64,000 nt of DNA, taken from Bacillota bacterium. GTDB taxonomy: Bacteria > Bacillota > Clostridia > Oscillospirales > Ruminococcaceae. Both the position numbers and the translations under genes were made by a program. Below are positions 24,915 through 34,872 of this stretch, in pieces (the stretch's first letter is position 1; each line of letters starts with the position of its first letter). The notes under the pieces were generated by a model that was given only the letters and a program-made list of their open reading frames with translations, was not told where the DNA came from and did not search any database. Location of the stretch: assembly GCA_023460035.1 (NCBI GenBank), contig JAEWRN010000007.1, positions 62,001 through 126,000 on the forward strand. Direction: 5' to 3'.

Positions 24915-25258
24915 AAAAAACTCCTTTCCAAGAGCGTAATGATTTAAAGAGAGATATTTAAACAATTGAATTAAAAAATTTACGTGTCCTTTCCCTTCAA
25001 AAAATGCATTTGCTTTTAAGTATGGGCCTAACTTCAAAAATAAGATAAAAAAGAATCTAAAAAGTAGGACGATTTCCATTTGCATAGACAGTAAATTTAC
25101 ATATAACACCAATTTTGCCACTATTACAGACTGGGACAGTATCAATGCAAATTAAGTTTAACGCGCAAAAAGTAAAACTAGAATAAAAATTTGCAAACAT
25201 GTTAAAAAATTTGCTACGAAAGAAAAGGATGTCTAAAAAATATACATAAGACCAAATT

Positions 25259-25292
25259 ATTGTACACAATTTTTTTTTCTACCTGCTATAAT
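25259..25292 (+). promoter_or_regulatory. candidate promoter and operator of the GPH symporter
   Basis: An extended -10 TGCTATAAT (25284-25292) is preceded in the -35 zone by ATTG-TACA-CAAT (25259-25270), a short imperfect dyad that could bind a regulator. The 457 bases between GH3 and this gene (24915-25371) are AT-rich and show no coding signal. Confidence 0.45.
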
Positions 25293-25371
25293 CGGCACAG
25301 AAAGCGGCTAAAGCCTGCTGCCCGGGGCCCCGTGTAGCGAAATGTTTGTAGTTTATAGGAGGAGAATTTTC

Positions 25372-26862
25372 ATGCTCAAAAGCAAAAAGCCAACTCAAAG
25401 TGAAATCGACGGTGTACAGTATCGCCGTGCAAAGTTATGGCAGATTATCCTGTGGGCTTGTAATGCCCTTGGCGGTATGGCAGTTTATTCACTCATCGGT
25501 ATGGCAAGTTACAGCGCCAGTATCGGGTATGGTATCAGCACGGCAATCGTTGGGGTGATTTTGACTGGTACCAGAATTTTGGATGCCGTGACCGACCCGT
25601 TGTTAGCATTTGTTTATGATAAAGTCAATACCCGGTGGGGTAAAATTAGAATTTTAATGGTGAGTGGTTTTTTGGTAGAAGCGCTTGCCTTGTTTGCGAT
25701 GTTTCACCTGCTTTCCAGTAAGGGGTTTGGCCTTATAACATTTACCCTGCTTTACATTGTCTACATTCTGGGGTATACCGTTATCAACATGACCATTCAG
25801 ACAGTGCCGGCGCTCATGAGCAACGACCCAAAGCAGCGTCCGGTAATCGGTGTTTGGCAGACAGTAATCAACTATCTGGTGCCTGTTGCACTGAGTATTG
25901 GTTTGAACGTAATCCTTTTGCCATTGTGCGGCGGCACCTATAACCAGACGTTTTTGTCGGCGGCAGTTAAAATTTGTCTGGGCCTTGGCTTAGTAGGGTT
26001 GATTTTTGCCTGCATTGGTGTTTCAGCTTTCGACAAACCTGAAAATTTTAGAGGGATTAGCAAAAAACACGAGCCTTTAAAATTGAGGGATATGGCAGAT
26101 GTGTTGATGCATAACCGGCCTCTTCAGTCTTATATTATTTCAGCCGCGTCTGATAAAATTGCTCAGCAGGTCGCATCCCAGTCAATTATTGTGACAATGC
26201 TCAACGGTATTCTGATTGGCAATATGGGCTTAGCTACAATTTTAAGTACTATTGGTATGCTGCCGTCTATCGTGTTTGCAATTATCGGCGCTAAATATGC
26301 CGGTAAACACGGCAGTAAAAAAACGATTGTTACTTGGACAGGAATCTGCACGATTTTTGCTGTTATTATGATTATCTTCCTGACGGCAATCAACCCGGCG
26401 GAAATCGCGGTGATGGGCCCCGTTATGATCATCTATGTTCTGCTGACCTTTGCACTAAATGGATCTAAAATGTGTGTGACTACCGCGAATTCAGCTTTTA
26501 TGGCCGACATTATTGACTTTGAACTGGACCGCAGCGGCAAGTATATCCCCGCAGTGGTTACCGGCACTTACAGCCTGCTCGATAAACTGATTTCGTCGTT
26601 TGGCGCGTTGATTGCCACAAGCGCGGTTGCAATGCTTGGTTATACCAGCACAATGCCGCAGCCGGGCGATGCCCGCACGCCGGCAATCTTTTGGATGACA
26701 ATCTTCCTTTGCTTTGTACTGCCGATTCTGGGCTGGCTGTGCACACTGATAGCCATGCGTTTTTGCAAGCTTGACAAGGCAGAAATGGTAAACGTACAAA
26801 AACGTATCGCAGAAAAAAAGACAGCTTTGCAAAAAGAATTTTTTGAAGAGAACTTACAGTAA
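25372..26862 (+). CDS. GPH-family sugar/glycoside cation symporter
   Basis: 496 aa with about 12 membrane helices. The glycoside-pentoside-hexuronide family signature is clear: ILDAVTDPLLAFVYDKVNTRWGKIR after helix 2-3, and later FMADIIDFELDRSGKYIPAV. Members import glycosides, pentosides or hexuronides with Na+ or H+. AGGAGG precedes ATG 25372. As the only carbohydrate importer recognised in the island, it is the probable entry route for the glycosides split by the cytoplasmic hydrolases nearby. Confidence 0.9.
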   Translation: MLKSKKPTQSEIDGVQYRRAKLWQIILWACNALGGMAVYSLIGMASYSASIGYGISTAIVGVILTGTRILDAVTDPLLAFVYDKVNTRWGKIRILMVSGFLVEALALFAMFHLLSSKGFGLITFTLLYIVYILGYTVINMTIQTVPALMSNDPKQRPVIGVWQTVINYLVPVALSIGLNVILLPLCGGTYNQTFLSAAVKICLGLGLVGLIFACIGVSAFDKPENFRGISKKHEPLKLRDMADVLMHNRPLQSYIISAASDKIAQQVASQSIIVTMLNGILIGNMGLATILSTIGMLPSIVFAIIGAKYAGKHGSKKTIVTWTGICTIFAVIMIIFLTAINPAEIAVMGPVMIIYVLLTFALNGSKMCVTTANSAFMADIIDFELDRSGKYIPAVVTGTYSLLDKLISSFGALIATSAVAMLGYTSTMPQPGDARTPAIFWMTIFLCFVLPILGWLCTLIAMRFCKLDKAEMVNVQKRIAEKKTALQKEFFEENLQ

Positions 26863-26884
26863 GGGATACGGAGAATAAGCCGCA

Positions 26885-26926
26885 TTACAAAGGCGCCTGC
26901 CGTTTTTACAGCAGACGCCTTTGTAA
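26885..26926. terminator. hairpin between the convergent GPH and AraC genes
   Basis: An 11-bp perfect stem (TTACAAAGGCG / CGCCTTTGTAA) with an inner pairing. It is 22 bases after the symporter stop and just beyond the AraC stop, so it is positioned to serve both. Confidence 0.65.
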
Positions 26927-26932
26927 CCATAA

Positions 26933-28150
26933 TTAGGGCCGGGCGCTTTGCCCGCGAAATTCGGTGGGCGAAAGGCCGGTCACTTGTTTGAAAATCATAC
27001 TGAAATAGCTGCGGTTGGAAAAACCGACAGCCTCTGACAGCTCTTGAATGGTCTGCTGCGTTGTGTGCAGAAGAATTTTAGCGTGCTCAATTTTAGCAAA
27101 TTTAATGTAATCGTTGATAAAGTATCCGGTCTCTTTTTTGAATTTACGGGTAACATAATATTCACTGTAACCAACTATTTCACCCAGCAGTTCGGCATTC
27201 AGTTTTTCACTGAGATGTGTCTCAATATAATCCAGACATTTTTGAATCAGTGGTGAAAGCTTTGGGTTTGTACGGCATTGGTGAACACGGCGGATGAAGT
27301 CGTCATACATCGATACCGGGATGTTCATTACCTCACTGAGAGATTTTGCACTTTCTATGCTTTGAATATAGGCATCCCCCAAAGAATACGCCTGTTCGGG
27401 GGAGAGGCCACCGTCTACTGCGGCACGGCATACCATTGAGGTGAACACAATAATGGAATTTTTAGACTGCCGCAAAAGGTCGGGGCTTTTTAGTGGCACC
27501 CCGTTGCTAATCAACATGGAGTTGCTTAGAGCACCGTGATAGTTCAGGTCTCCGGTGCGAACCATTTGAAGCAAGGCCTGTTCGGTCATCCATACCTTAT
27601 GCCGGTCTCGGTGTTTTGCGACAGGCAGTGCGTGGGGGTCCAGCAAAACTTGGTTATTCAGCAGACTTGCGTCCAACACCTCTTGCGATACACAATAATG
27701 CAGCATTAAAAGGTAGCGCAAAAACATGGTGTTTGATACGGTGGTAATAGTCGGCAATATATCAATTAGGCTGTGACGCCAGGTAAGGCTGGCATTCAGT
27801 GAGGTGTCCTGCCGCAGCGCATTTTCTACGTCACGTATTGCAAAGTCATAAAAAAAGGTGGGGCCAATCACGTACATCTTATCTAAAACACCATCCTTTT
27901 TTACAAAATCAACTCCCCAGCGTACCCCAATAGAGGCCCCCACAGTAAGAGGCCGGTCGTTAGCTGCGCCGTATTGAAGGGCTTCATTTTTACAGCCAAA
28001 CATTACAAAAACGCTATCCAGCATGTCGGGTTCCGGGCAGGTGGAGTGTAAAAGAGTGCCATCACCGTCGTAACACCACAGATAAAGGTTGCTACCGCAA
28101 CGAATCAGTTCCTGAAACAATGTAATATTTTGTTCTATATTAAGTCCCAC
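26933..28150 (-). CDS. AraC-family regulator of the glycosidase operon
   Basis: 405 aa. The last 100 residues form the AraC double helix-turn-helix (CLDYIETHLSEKLNAELLGE, then TIQELSEAVGFSNRSYFSMIFKQVTGLSPTEFR). The N-terminal 120 residues look like a PAS-like sensory region (LYLWCYDGDGTLLHSTC). It starts at GTG 28150 with AAAGGAT upstream and is divergent, by 94 bases, from the five-gene GH78-GH2-GH43-isomerase-GH1 operon. It is therefore the likely activator responding to an imported glycoside or sugar. Confidence 0.86.
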   Translation of the reverse strand: MGLNIEQNITLFQELIRCGSNLYLWCYDGDGTLLHSTCPEPDMLDSVFVMFGCKNEALQYGAANDRPLTVGASIGVRWGVDFVKKDGVLDKMYVIGPTFFYDFAIRDVENALRQDTSLNASLTWRHSLIDILPTITTVSNTMFLRYLLMLHYCVSQEVLDASLLNNQVLLDPHALPVAKHRDRHKVWMTEQALLQMVRTGDLNYHGALSNSMLISNGVPLKSPDLLRQSKNSIIVFTSMVCRAAVDGGLSPEQAYSLGDAYIQSIESAKSLSEVMNIPVSMYDDFIRRVHQCRTNPKLSPLIQKCLDYIETHLSEKLNAELLGEIVGYSEYYVTRKFKKETGYFINDYIKFAKIEHAKILLHTTQQTIQELSEAVGFSNRSYFSMIFKQVTGLSPTEFRGQSARP

Positions 28151-28244
28151 TCATCCCAATCCTTTCCGGTTTTCTTTATTATAGCGTAAAAATTCGTATA
28201 GAAAAACAATAATTTGTTATCGGCAACAGAAAAAGGAGTTTCTT

Positions 28245-30776
28245 ATGAAAGCCGTTCAACTAAAAACAGAAATGCTGACCAACCCGATAGGTATTGATCT
28301 TGTAATGCCTACCTTTTCATGGTGTTGTGAGGGAGGTAATGCCCAGACGGCGTATGAAATTGAAGCGCGGTGTGGTGACACTCTTTTTTGGAACAGTAAA
28401 AAAGTACAAACGAATAAAATGTTGGCACTTCTTGGGGTGCCAGCACAAAGCCGCCAACGCATTGTGTGGCGTGTGCGTTTATGGGATGAAGCCAATCAGG
28501 CAGGAGCGTGGAGCGAAGACAGCTTTTTTGAGATGGGGATACTTGACGCCGCACAGTTTACAGCAAAATGGATTAACCCGGAGCTTACCTGTGACCCTGC
28601 CGTGCACAAGCCGGCGAGCTATTTGAAAAGCTCGTTCACGGCACCGGCACTGCAAAAGGCCCGCCTTTATATCACCGCCCATGGGCTGTACGAAGCATAC
28701 CTGAACGGAGAGCGTGTTGGAAATTTTGTACTGGCACCCGGCAGTGACAGTTATGGTAAAAGGATGCCGTATCAAACCTATGATGTGACACATCTGGTGA
28801 AAACGGGGTACAATGACGTTCAGGTAATTTTGGGCGATGGTTGGTATCGCAGTTGCTCCGGCGTGGACGGCGACCGAAATTTGTATGGTGAAAATATTGC
28901 ATTACTTTTTCAGCTGGAAGCTGACGGCGTACCAATTTGTAATTCAGACGAAAACTGGCAGGCGACCCAGATGGGGCCACTTGTTGAAAATGATATGCAG
29001 CAGGGCGAGGTGTATGATGCCCGCAAGGAAGAGCTTACCGGATGGCATGCGGTGAAAACGGAGATATTTCCTGTAGATACGCTGGTCTGCACAAACTCGC
29101 TTCCAATTACAGAACAAGAACACTTTCCAGGAAAACTGTTTGTAGCACCCAACGGTGAAATACTGATTGATTATGGACAGAATCTGGCTGGGTATATCAC
29201 TTTTACGGTAGATGCACATGAGGGTGATACGCTTGTCTTGACCCATGGTGAAACGCTTGACGAAAATGGTAATTTTACCACCGAAAATTTTCAGGACAGA
29301 AAGCGCCATAAAGAAGGCGGCACAAAGCAGCGTGTGATTTACACCTGCAAAGAGGGGGTAAATGTCTACCACGCGAAATTTACGATCTGGGGTTTCCGCT
29401 ATGCAAAAGTGGAAACAGATATCGACCTCTCGAAAGCACAGTTCACCAGTATTGCCGTTTATTCCGACATGCAGCAGACGGGGTATTTTAACTGTTCAGA
29501 TGAAGATGTCAACCGGTTGGTACAAAACAGTTTATGGAGCATGAAGTCGAATTTTTGTGATGTACCTACTGATTGTCCCACGCGGGAGAGAGCTGCTTGG
29601 ACAGGTGACATCGGTCTTTATATTGAAACAGGGCTCTTTTTCGCTGATTGTTACCCGGTTGTTCGGAAGTGGTTGTCGGCGTGCAGGGCAGAGCAGTATG
29701 AGGATGGCAAGGTGGCTAATATCGCCCCGCGCAATAATCTGCCTTCCTTTTTTACTCAACTGCTCGCAGGTTCGGTTGGCTGGGGTGATGCCTGTATTTT
29801 TGTACCGTATGCACTTTACCGCCGCAGCGGCGATGTACGAGTCCTAAAAGAAAACTATAAAATGATGCAGCGGTGGTATGCTTATCTTGAGCAGCGCGCC
29901 AGTCAGAAGGGGGAGGCACCTTTACTGCCGAAAGAAAACCCCTATGCGGGATTTGTCATTGAAAGTGGTGTGGATTACGGCGAATGGTGTGAACCGGATG
30001 TAGTATCGGTCGAATCAATGAAAAAACCACAGTATAAAGTGGCAACAGCTTATTTTGCCTATTCAGGTAGATTGTTGGCCGAAATTGCCACATTGCTGAA
30101 CAAGCCGCAGGATGCTGCCCATTACAGTAGTGTTTGTGAAAATGCAAAACAGGCGTTCTATTTGGTAGCAACGGATCATGGGAAAATTGTTTCCAACCGG
30201 CAGGCTGAATATGTACGTGCAATTTCGTTTGGCTTATTGAGCGAAGAGGAGTCCATATCGGCTGCGGCGGACTTGAACCGGCTGATTATACAGAATGGGT
30301 TTCATTTGAATACAGGGTTTCTTACAACCCCTGCGCTGTGTTCGGTGCTGACACAATATGGCTACACGGAAACAGCGTATCGCCTGCTTTTGCAGGACAC
30401 CCGACCCAGTTGGTTGTACGCGGTAAAGCGCGATGCGACCACTATTTGGGAAAACTGGGACGGAATCGATGAAAACGGTGTGCCTAAGGGTTCATTAAAT
30501 CACTATTCCTATGGATCTGTTTGTGGTTGGTTATTTGCAGATGTCTGCGGTATTCATGTAAAAAATGGGGCTGTCTGTTTGACCCCACACCCTTGTAAAC
30601 TGTTGGGCTTTGCCGAAGCACGTTACCAGTCGCCAATAGGGGAGATTGTAAGTGCATGGAGATATGAGGGCGAAAAATGTCTTTATGAGTTTACCATTCC
30701 ATCCAATGGAACCGCGGAGGTGGTTTTACCCGGAGGGGAAAAAGCAACATTGTCTGCGGGGACACATCGGTTTTAA
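28245..30776 (+). CDS. GH78 alpha-L-rhamnosidase (first copy)
   Basis: 843 aa, cytoplasmic. The N-terminal beta domains start with the family phrase NPIGIDLVMPTFSW. The (alpha/alpha)6 catalytic domain has DCPTRERAAWTGD with Asp443, Glu448 and Asp455, and a later Glu736 in TIWENWDG. These correspond to the acidic residues known around the GH78 active site. It removes terminal alpha-L-rhamnose. AAAGGAG precedes ATG. It leads a tight operon with GH2, GH43, a sugar isomerase-like protein and GH1. Confidence 0.93.
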   Translation: MKAVQLKTEMLTNPIGIDLVMPTFSWCCEGGNAQTAYEIEARCGDTLFWNSKKVQTNKMLALLGVPAQSRQRIVWRVRLWDEANQAGAWSEDSFFEMGILDAAQFTAKWINPELTCDPAVHKPASYLKSSFTAPALQKARLYITAHGLYEAYLNGERVGNFVLAPGSDSYGKRMPYQTYDVTHLVKTGYNDVQVILGDGWYRSCSGVDGDRNLYGENIALLFQLEADGVPICNSDENWQATQMGPLVENDMQQGEVYDARKEELTGWHAVKTEIFPVDTLVCTNSLPITEQEHFPGKLFVAPNGEILIDYGQNLAGYITFTVDAHEGDTLVLTHGETLDENGNFTTENFQDRKRHKEGGTKQRVIYTCKEGVNVYHAKFTIWGFRYAKVETDIDLSKAQFTSIAVYSDMQQTGYFNCSDEDVNRLVQNSLWSMKSNFCDVPTDCPTRERAAWTGDIGLYIETGLFFADCYPVVRKWLSACRAEQYEDGKVANIAPRNNLPSFFTQLLAGSVGWGDACIFVPYALYRRSGDVRVLKENYKMMQRWYAYLEQRASQKGEAPLLPKENPYAGFVIESGVDYGEWCEPDVVSVESMKKPQYKVATAYFAYSGRLLAEIATLLNKPQDAAHYSSVCENAKQAFYLVATDHGKIVSNRQAEYVRAISFGLLSEEESISAAADLNRLIIQNGFHLNTGFLTTPALCSVLTQYGYTETAYRLLLQDTRPSWLYAVKRDATTIWENWDGIDENGVPKGSLNHYSYGSVCGWLFADVCGIHVKNGAVCLTPHPCKLLGFAEARYQSPIGEIVSAWRYEGEKCLYEFTIPSNGTAEVVLPGGEKATLSAGTHRF

Positions 30777-30825
30777 AAAAGGCACAAAAGCTTAGAGATT
30801 TTATACTATACAAGGAGCAGGGTTT

Positions 30826-33033
30826 ATGAGAAAAACAATTGAATTGCAGGCAGGCTGGACTTTTGTAAAACAGGCGGCTACTGTACAAGAGGCAGAACAA
30901 AGCAAAGGGGAAGCCGTAACACTGCCCCATACATGGAATGCGGCTGACGGGCAGGATGGAGGCAATGATTATTATCGAGGTACCTGCTGGTATACATATC
31001 TCTTGACAAAACCTAATTTAGCTGGTGGTATGCGCGCTTATTTGGAGATTGAGGGCGCAGCCAACATTGCAGAGGTGTATCTGAACGGTAAAAAAATAGC
31101 CCGGCATGAGGGGGGCTTTTCGACATTTCGCGTTGATCTTACCGATCATTTGAGGGCGGAAAATTCATTGGCAATTGCGGTGAATAACGGGGACAATGAT
31201 ACTGTATACCCGCAAAAAGCAGATTTTACTTTTTACGGCGGGTTGTACCGCCCGGTGAAACTGCTAATTGTACCAGCCTCGCATTTTTCACTGGATTACT
31301 GTGGTACAAAGGGGATTAAAATCACGCCGGTGGTAGACCTTGCAGCGCACAATGCAAAAATTACTGCCGAAGCGTGGGTAGAAGGCGATACTGACGAAGT
31401 GCGGTTTACTATTGCGGGGATGAACCAAACAGCGAAAGTGGAACGCGGCCATGCCGAGTTGATTTTTACGATTGAAAATGTACATTTATGGGATGGCATA
31501 AAGGACCCATATCTGTACGATGCTGTAGCCAGCCTTCAAAACGGTGATGAAGTGAGTACCCGTTTTGGATGCCGCAGTTATTGCATGGACCCACAGCAGG
31601 GTTTTTTGCTTAATGGGCGCAGTTACCCGCTACGGGGGGTGTCGCGCCACCAGGACCGCAAAGGGGTGGGCAACGCCCTTACGCCTGAAATGTACGAAGA
31701 AGATATGGCTATTGTGCGGGAAATTGGTGCAACCACATTACGGCTGGCACATTACCAGCACGCTCAGCCGTTTTACGATTTGTGTGATGAAAACGGTATT
31801 GTCGTATGGGCTGAAATTCCGTATATTACGATGCATATGAAAAACGGCCGCCGCAATACACTTTCTCAAATGGAAGAGTTGGTTGCGCAGTGCTATCACC
31901 ACCCCAGTATTGTAGTGTGGGGGCTTTCAAATGAAATTAGTGCTGCCAGCGCCGTAAACGAAGATCTGCTTGAAAACCATCGCTTGCTGAATGAATTGTG
32001 CCATAAGCTAGACAAGACGCGCCCCACAACGATGGCAAATGTATTTATGCTTGAAACTGACAGCCCTCTTTTGGAAATCCCCGACATAAACAGTTACAAC
32101 CTTTATTTTGGGTGGTATGTGGGCGAGCTTGAACAAAATGACGAGTTTTTTGATGAATACCATGCAAAATATCCCAATCGCTGTATAGGATTTTCAGAAT
32201 ATGGTGCGGATGCAAACCCGCAGTATCAAACTGCCCGTCCTGAAAAAGGAGACTACACCGAAAGTTATCAGGCTGTGTACCACGAGCATATTCTCAATAT
32301 GATTGAGCAGCGCCCCTGGTTGTGGGCAACCCATGTGTGGAATCTATTCGATTTTGCGGCCGATGGGCGTGATGAAGGCGGTAAGCATGGAGAAAATCAA
32401 AAGGGCCTTGTCACAATAGACCGCAAGACAAAAAAAGACGCATTTTATTTGTACAAAGCGGCATGGAATAAAACAGAGCCATTTGTACACCTTTGCGGCA
32501 GCCGCTATGTTGACCGCCCGGAAGAAGTTACGGAAATTAAAGTGTATAGCAACCAGCCAGAGATCGAACTTTTTGTAGACGGCACATTTTGGGCAAAGCA
32601 GACGGGCACGACCGTATTCAAATTCGATGTGCCAATTGCGGGGCGGCATATCATCGAAGCAAAGGCAGGGGCTTGCAGCAGTTCAATTTTAGTGAAAAAA
32701 ACAGATGCACCTAACCCGGAATATCAATTCGATAACCGCCCTCCGGTGGAGAACTGGTTTGACACAGGGGTTGATGAGACCTGTTATTCTGTTGCAGATA
32801 AATTAGCTGATATTCGTTCAAATAAGCAGGCAGGCGCTATTGTGGATGCCATGATGGCAAAGGGGGCCGCCGCCCGGGGTGATGTGGCTGATGCCGTGAA
32901 AGACAACCCTGCACTGCAGCGTATGATGGGGCGTATGACGCTGCTGAGCCTATTGCGGCAGTCTGGCACGGACAAAGAAAGCGTGCAGCAAATCAACCGT
33001 GTACTGCAAGGGATTAAAAAAGACAATGCTTGA
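30826..33033 (+). CDS. GH2 glycosidase, beta-glucuronidase or beta-galactosidase
   Basis: 735 aa, no signal peptide. The sugar-binding N-domain (LPHTWNAADGQDGGNDYYRGTCWY), Ig-like middle and TIM barrel are all present. The acid/base is Glu370 (GLSNEIS) and the nucleophile Glu458 (GFSEYGAD). Asn524-Gln-Lys526 falls where E. coli beta-glucuronidase has its NxK uronate-recognition motif, but small GH2 beta-galactosidases share the surrounding KGLVTIDRKTKKDAF block, so specificity stays open. A C-terminal helical extension of about 100 aa is unusual. With glucuronate genes in the same island, glucuronidase is attractive. Confidence 0.88.
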   Translation: MRKTIELQAGWTFVKQAATVQEAEQSKGEAVTLPHTWNAADGQDGGNDYYRGTCWYTYLLTKPNLAGGMRAYLEIEGAANIAEVYLNGKKIARHEGGFSTFRVDLTDHLRAENSLAIAVNNGDNDTVYPQKADFTFYGGLYRPVKLLIVPASHFSLDYCGTKGIKITPVVDLAAHNAKITAEAWVEGDTDEVRFTIAGMNQTAKVERGHAELIFTIENVHLWDGIKDPYLYDAVASLQNGDEVSTRFGCRSYCMDPQQGFLLNGRSYPLRGVSRHQDRKGVGNALTPEMYEEDMAIVREIGATTLRLAHYQHAQPFYDLCDENGIVVWAEIPYITMHMKNGRRNTLSQMEELVAQCYHHPSIVVWGLSNEISAASAVNEDLLENHRLLNELCHKLDKTRPTTMANVFMLETDSPLLEIPDINSYNLYFGWYVGELEQNDEFFDEYHAKYPNRCIGFSEYGADANPQYQTARPEKGDYTESYQAVYHEHILNMIEQRPWLWATHVWNLFDFAADGRDEGGKHGENQKGLVTIDRKTKKDAFYLYKAAWNKTEPFVHLCGSRYVDRPEEVTEIKVYSNQPEIELFVDGTFWAKQTGTTVFKFDVPIAGRHIIEAKAGACSSSILVKKTDAPNPEYQFDNRPPVENWFDTGVDETCYSVADKLADIRSNKQAGAIVDAMMAKGAAARGDVADAVKDNPALQRMMGRMTLLSLLRQSGTDKESVQQINRVLQGIKKDNA

Positions 33034-33046
33034 AGGGAGAAGCAGA

Positions 33047-34858
33047 ATGTTAAAGCAAACCTATTGCAACCCACTTGACCTTGGTTACCGCTACCAACAC
33101 TTGAAAGAAGGAGAAATGGTAAGTGGATTTCGTGAAGGGGCTGACCCGACACTGGTCCTTTTTAAGGGAATATACTACCTTTTTGTATCAATGGCAGCAG
33201 GCTTTTGGTATTCTGAAGACCTGCTGAATTGGAACTTTCATACAGTGGCGGATCTGCTGATTTACGACTATGCACCGGATGTGCGTCAGGTTGGGGATTA
33301 TTTGTATTTTTGCGCTTCCCGCCGAGACGAAAATTGCCCGATTTTGCGCACAAAAAACCCACTGACAGATAAGTTTACACAGGTGTCTGCACCATTTGCC
33401 TTTTGGGACCCAGATCTCTTTTGTGATGATGACGGTCGTGTGTATTTTTACTGGGGCTGTACCAACACAGACCCTATTTATGGGGTGGAAATGGACCCTG
33501 TAACCATGCAGCCTATCGGCGAAAAACAACCGTTGATTTTCGGCAATGAAGAGAGTTTAGGGTATGAGCGGCCAGGTGACAACGGCATTGTTCAAAAAGA
33601 GAGCAGTGTAGTATATCGCCAATTAAAGCATCTTTTTAACCCATCAACCAGAAAAATAGAGTTTCCGGCAGGGCTGGATAAGATGGGAAACTATTCTGCT
33701 GAGGCAATGACTAAAATGTTTTTGTCTGTTGGAAAGCCTTATATCGAAGGGGCATTTATGACAAAGAAAAGTGGCCGATATTACCTGCAGTATGCTTGCC
33801 CTGGTACGCAGTACAACACTTATGCCGATGGCGTGTATGTGGCGGATGCCCCGCTTGGTCCGTTTACATTGCAGGCAAGTAACCCGTTTTCGTCGAAACC
33901 TGGCGGGTTTATCACTGCGGCAGGCCACGGCAGCACCATTCAGGATAAGTACGGGAACTATTGGCACGCCTCTACTATGCGCATTAGTGTAAACCATGAT
34001 TTTGAGCGGCGCGTGGGATTATTTCCTGCCGGATTTGATGCGGATGGTGTACTTTTCTGTAATCAGAATTTTGCTGATTATCCGTTTTGCATTGCACAAG
34101 GCAGGCTGGATGCTGCCGCATTGGTGCCGGAGTGGATGCTGTTGAGCTACAAAAAGCCGGTTACCGCTTCATCAACGGCCCCATGCAGCAGCGCAATACA
34201 CGCGGTGGATGAAGATATTCGTACATGGTGGAGCGCAGCGACATCTGCTGCCGGGGAGTGGGTGACCGTTGACCTTGGCGCACAAAGTGATGTGCGGGCA
34301 ATTCAGGTCAATATGGCAGATGAAAAGCTGGCGGTTGATTTCCCGCAGGAAAGTTACGGTGATACACGCGGCACACGGCACATTGAGCTGGAACCGCAGA
34401 TATCAAAATACACTATCAGTATTAGTAACGACAATATAAAGTGGGAAATACTTGAAAATGTGACGCGCGAGTCCTCAAATGGGTACTATGAATATCGCAA
34501 TGGCATTACGGCCCGTTACGTTCGGGTTACGGGTATTGCGCTGCCATATGGCCAACAATTGCGCATTAGCGGGCTGAGGGTATTTGGTAATGGCAGCGGC
34601 TCTAAACCTTTGCAGGCAGATGCCGGCGGAGCGCGTGTGAATGAGTTGGAAGCAAAAATTTTCTGGAAACACATCCCCGGTGCACAGGGCTGTAATGTGC
34701 GTTATGGTATTGCACCGGACAAGCTGTACCAGAGCTGGCTGGTTTACGATGCTGATGAGGTGACGCTTTCTACTTTGATACGAGGACAAAACTATTACAT
34801 TTGTGTAGACAGCTTTAATGAAAATGGCATTACACAGGGCAATGTGTTTGCGTTGTAA
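33047..34858 (+). CDS. GH43 enzyme with discoidin-like CBM and FN3-like end domain
   Basis: 603 aa. The five-bladed propeller carries the GH43 acids: Asp33 in GADPTLV, Asp121/Asp123 in FWDPDLF, and Glu234 in YIEGAF. From about residue 375, an F5/8 type C (CBM32-like) domain follows (WWSAATSAAGEWVTVDLGA ... YVRVTGIAL), then a fibronectin III-like module. GH43 enzymes cleave alpha-L-arabinose, beta-xylose or beta-1,3-galactose links. There is no signal peptide despite the CBM, so it seems to act inside the cell. GAAGGGAG precedes ATG 33047, 13 bases after the GH2 stop. Confidence 0.88.
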   Translation: MLKQTYCNPLDLGYRYQHLKEGEMVSGFREGADPTLVLFKGIYYLFVSMAAGFWYSEDLLNWNFHTVADLLIYDYAPDVRQVGDYLYFCASRRDENCPILRTKNPLTDKFTQVSAPFAFWDPDLFCDDDGRVYFYWGCTNTDPIYGVEMDPVTMQPIGEKQPLIFGNEESLGYERPGDNGIVQKESSVVYRQLKHLFNPSTRKIEFPAGLDKMGNYSAEAMTKMFLSVGKPYIEGAFMTKKSGRYYLQYACPGTQYNTYADGVYVADAPLGPFTLQASNPFSSKPGGFITAAGHGSTIQDKYGNYWHASTMRISVNHDFERRVGLFPAGFDADGVLFCNQNFADYPFCIAQGRLDAAALVPEWMLLSYKKPVTASSTAPCSSAIHAVDEDIRTWWSAATSAAGEWVTVDLGAQSDVRAIQVNMADEKLAVDFPQESYGDTRGTRHIELEPQISKYTISISNDNIKWEILENVTRESSNGYYEYRNGITARYVRVTGIALPYGQQLRISGLRVFGNGSGSKPLQADAGGARVNELEAKIFWKHIPGAQGCNVRYGIAPDKLYQSWLVYDADEVTLSTLIRGQNYYICVDSFNENGITQGNVFAL

Positions 34859-34872
34859 AAGGAGAAAATGGT

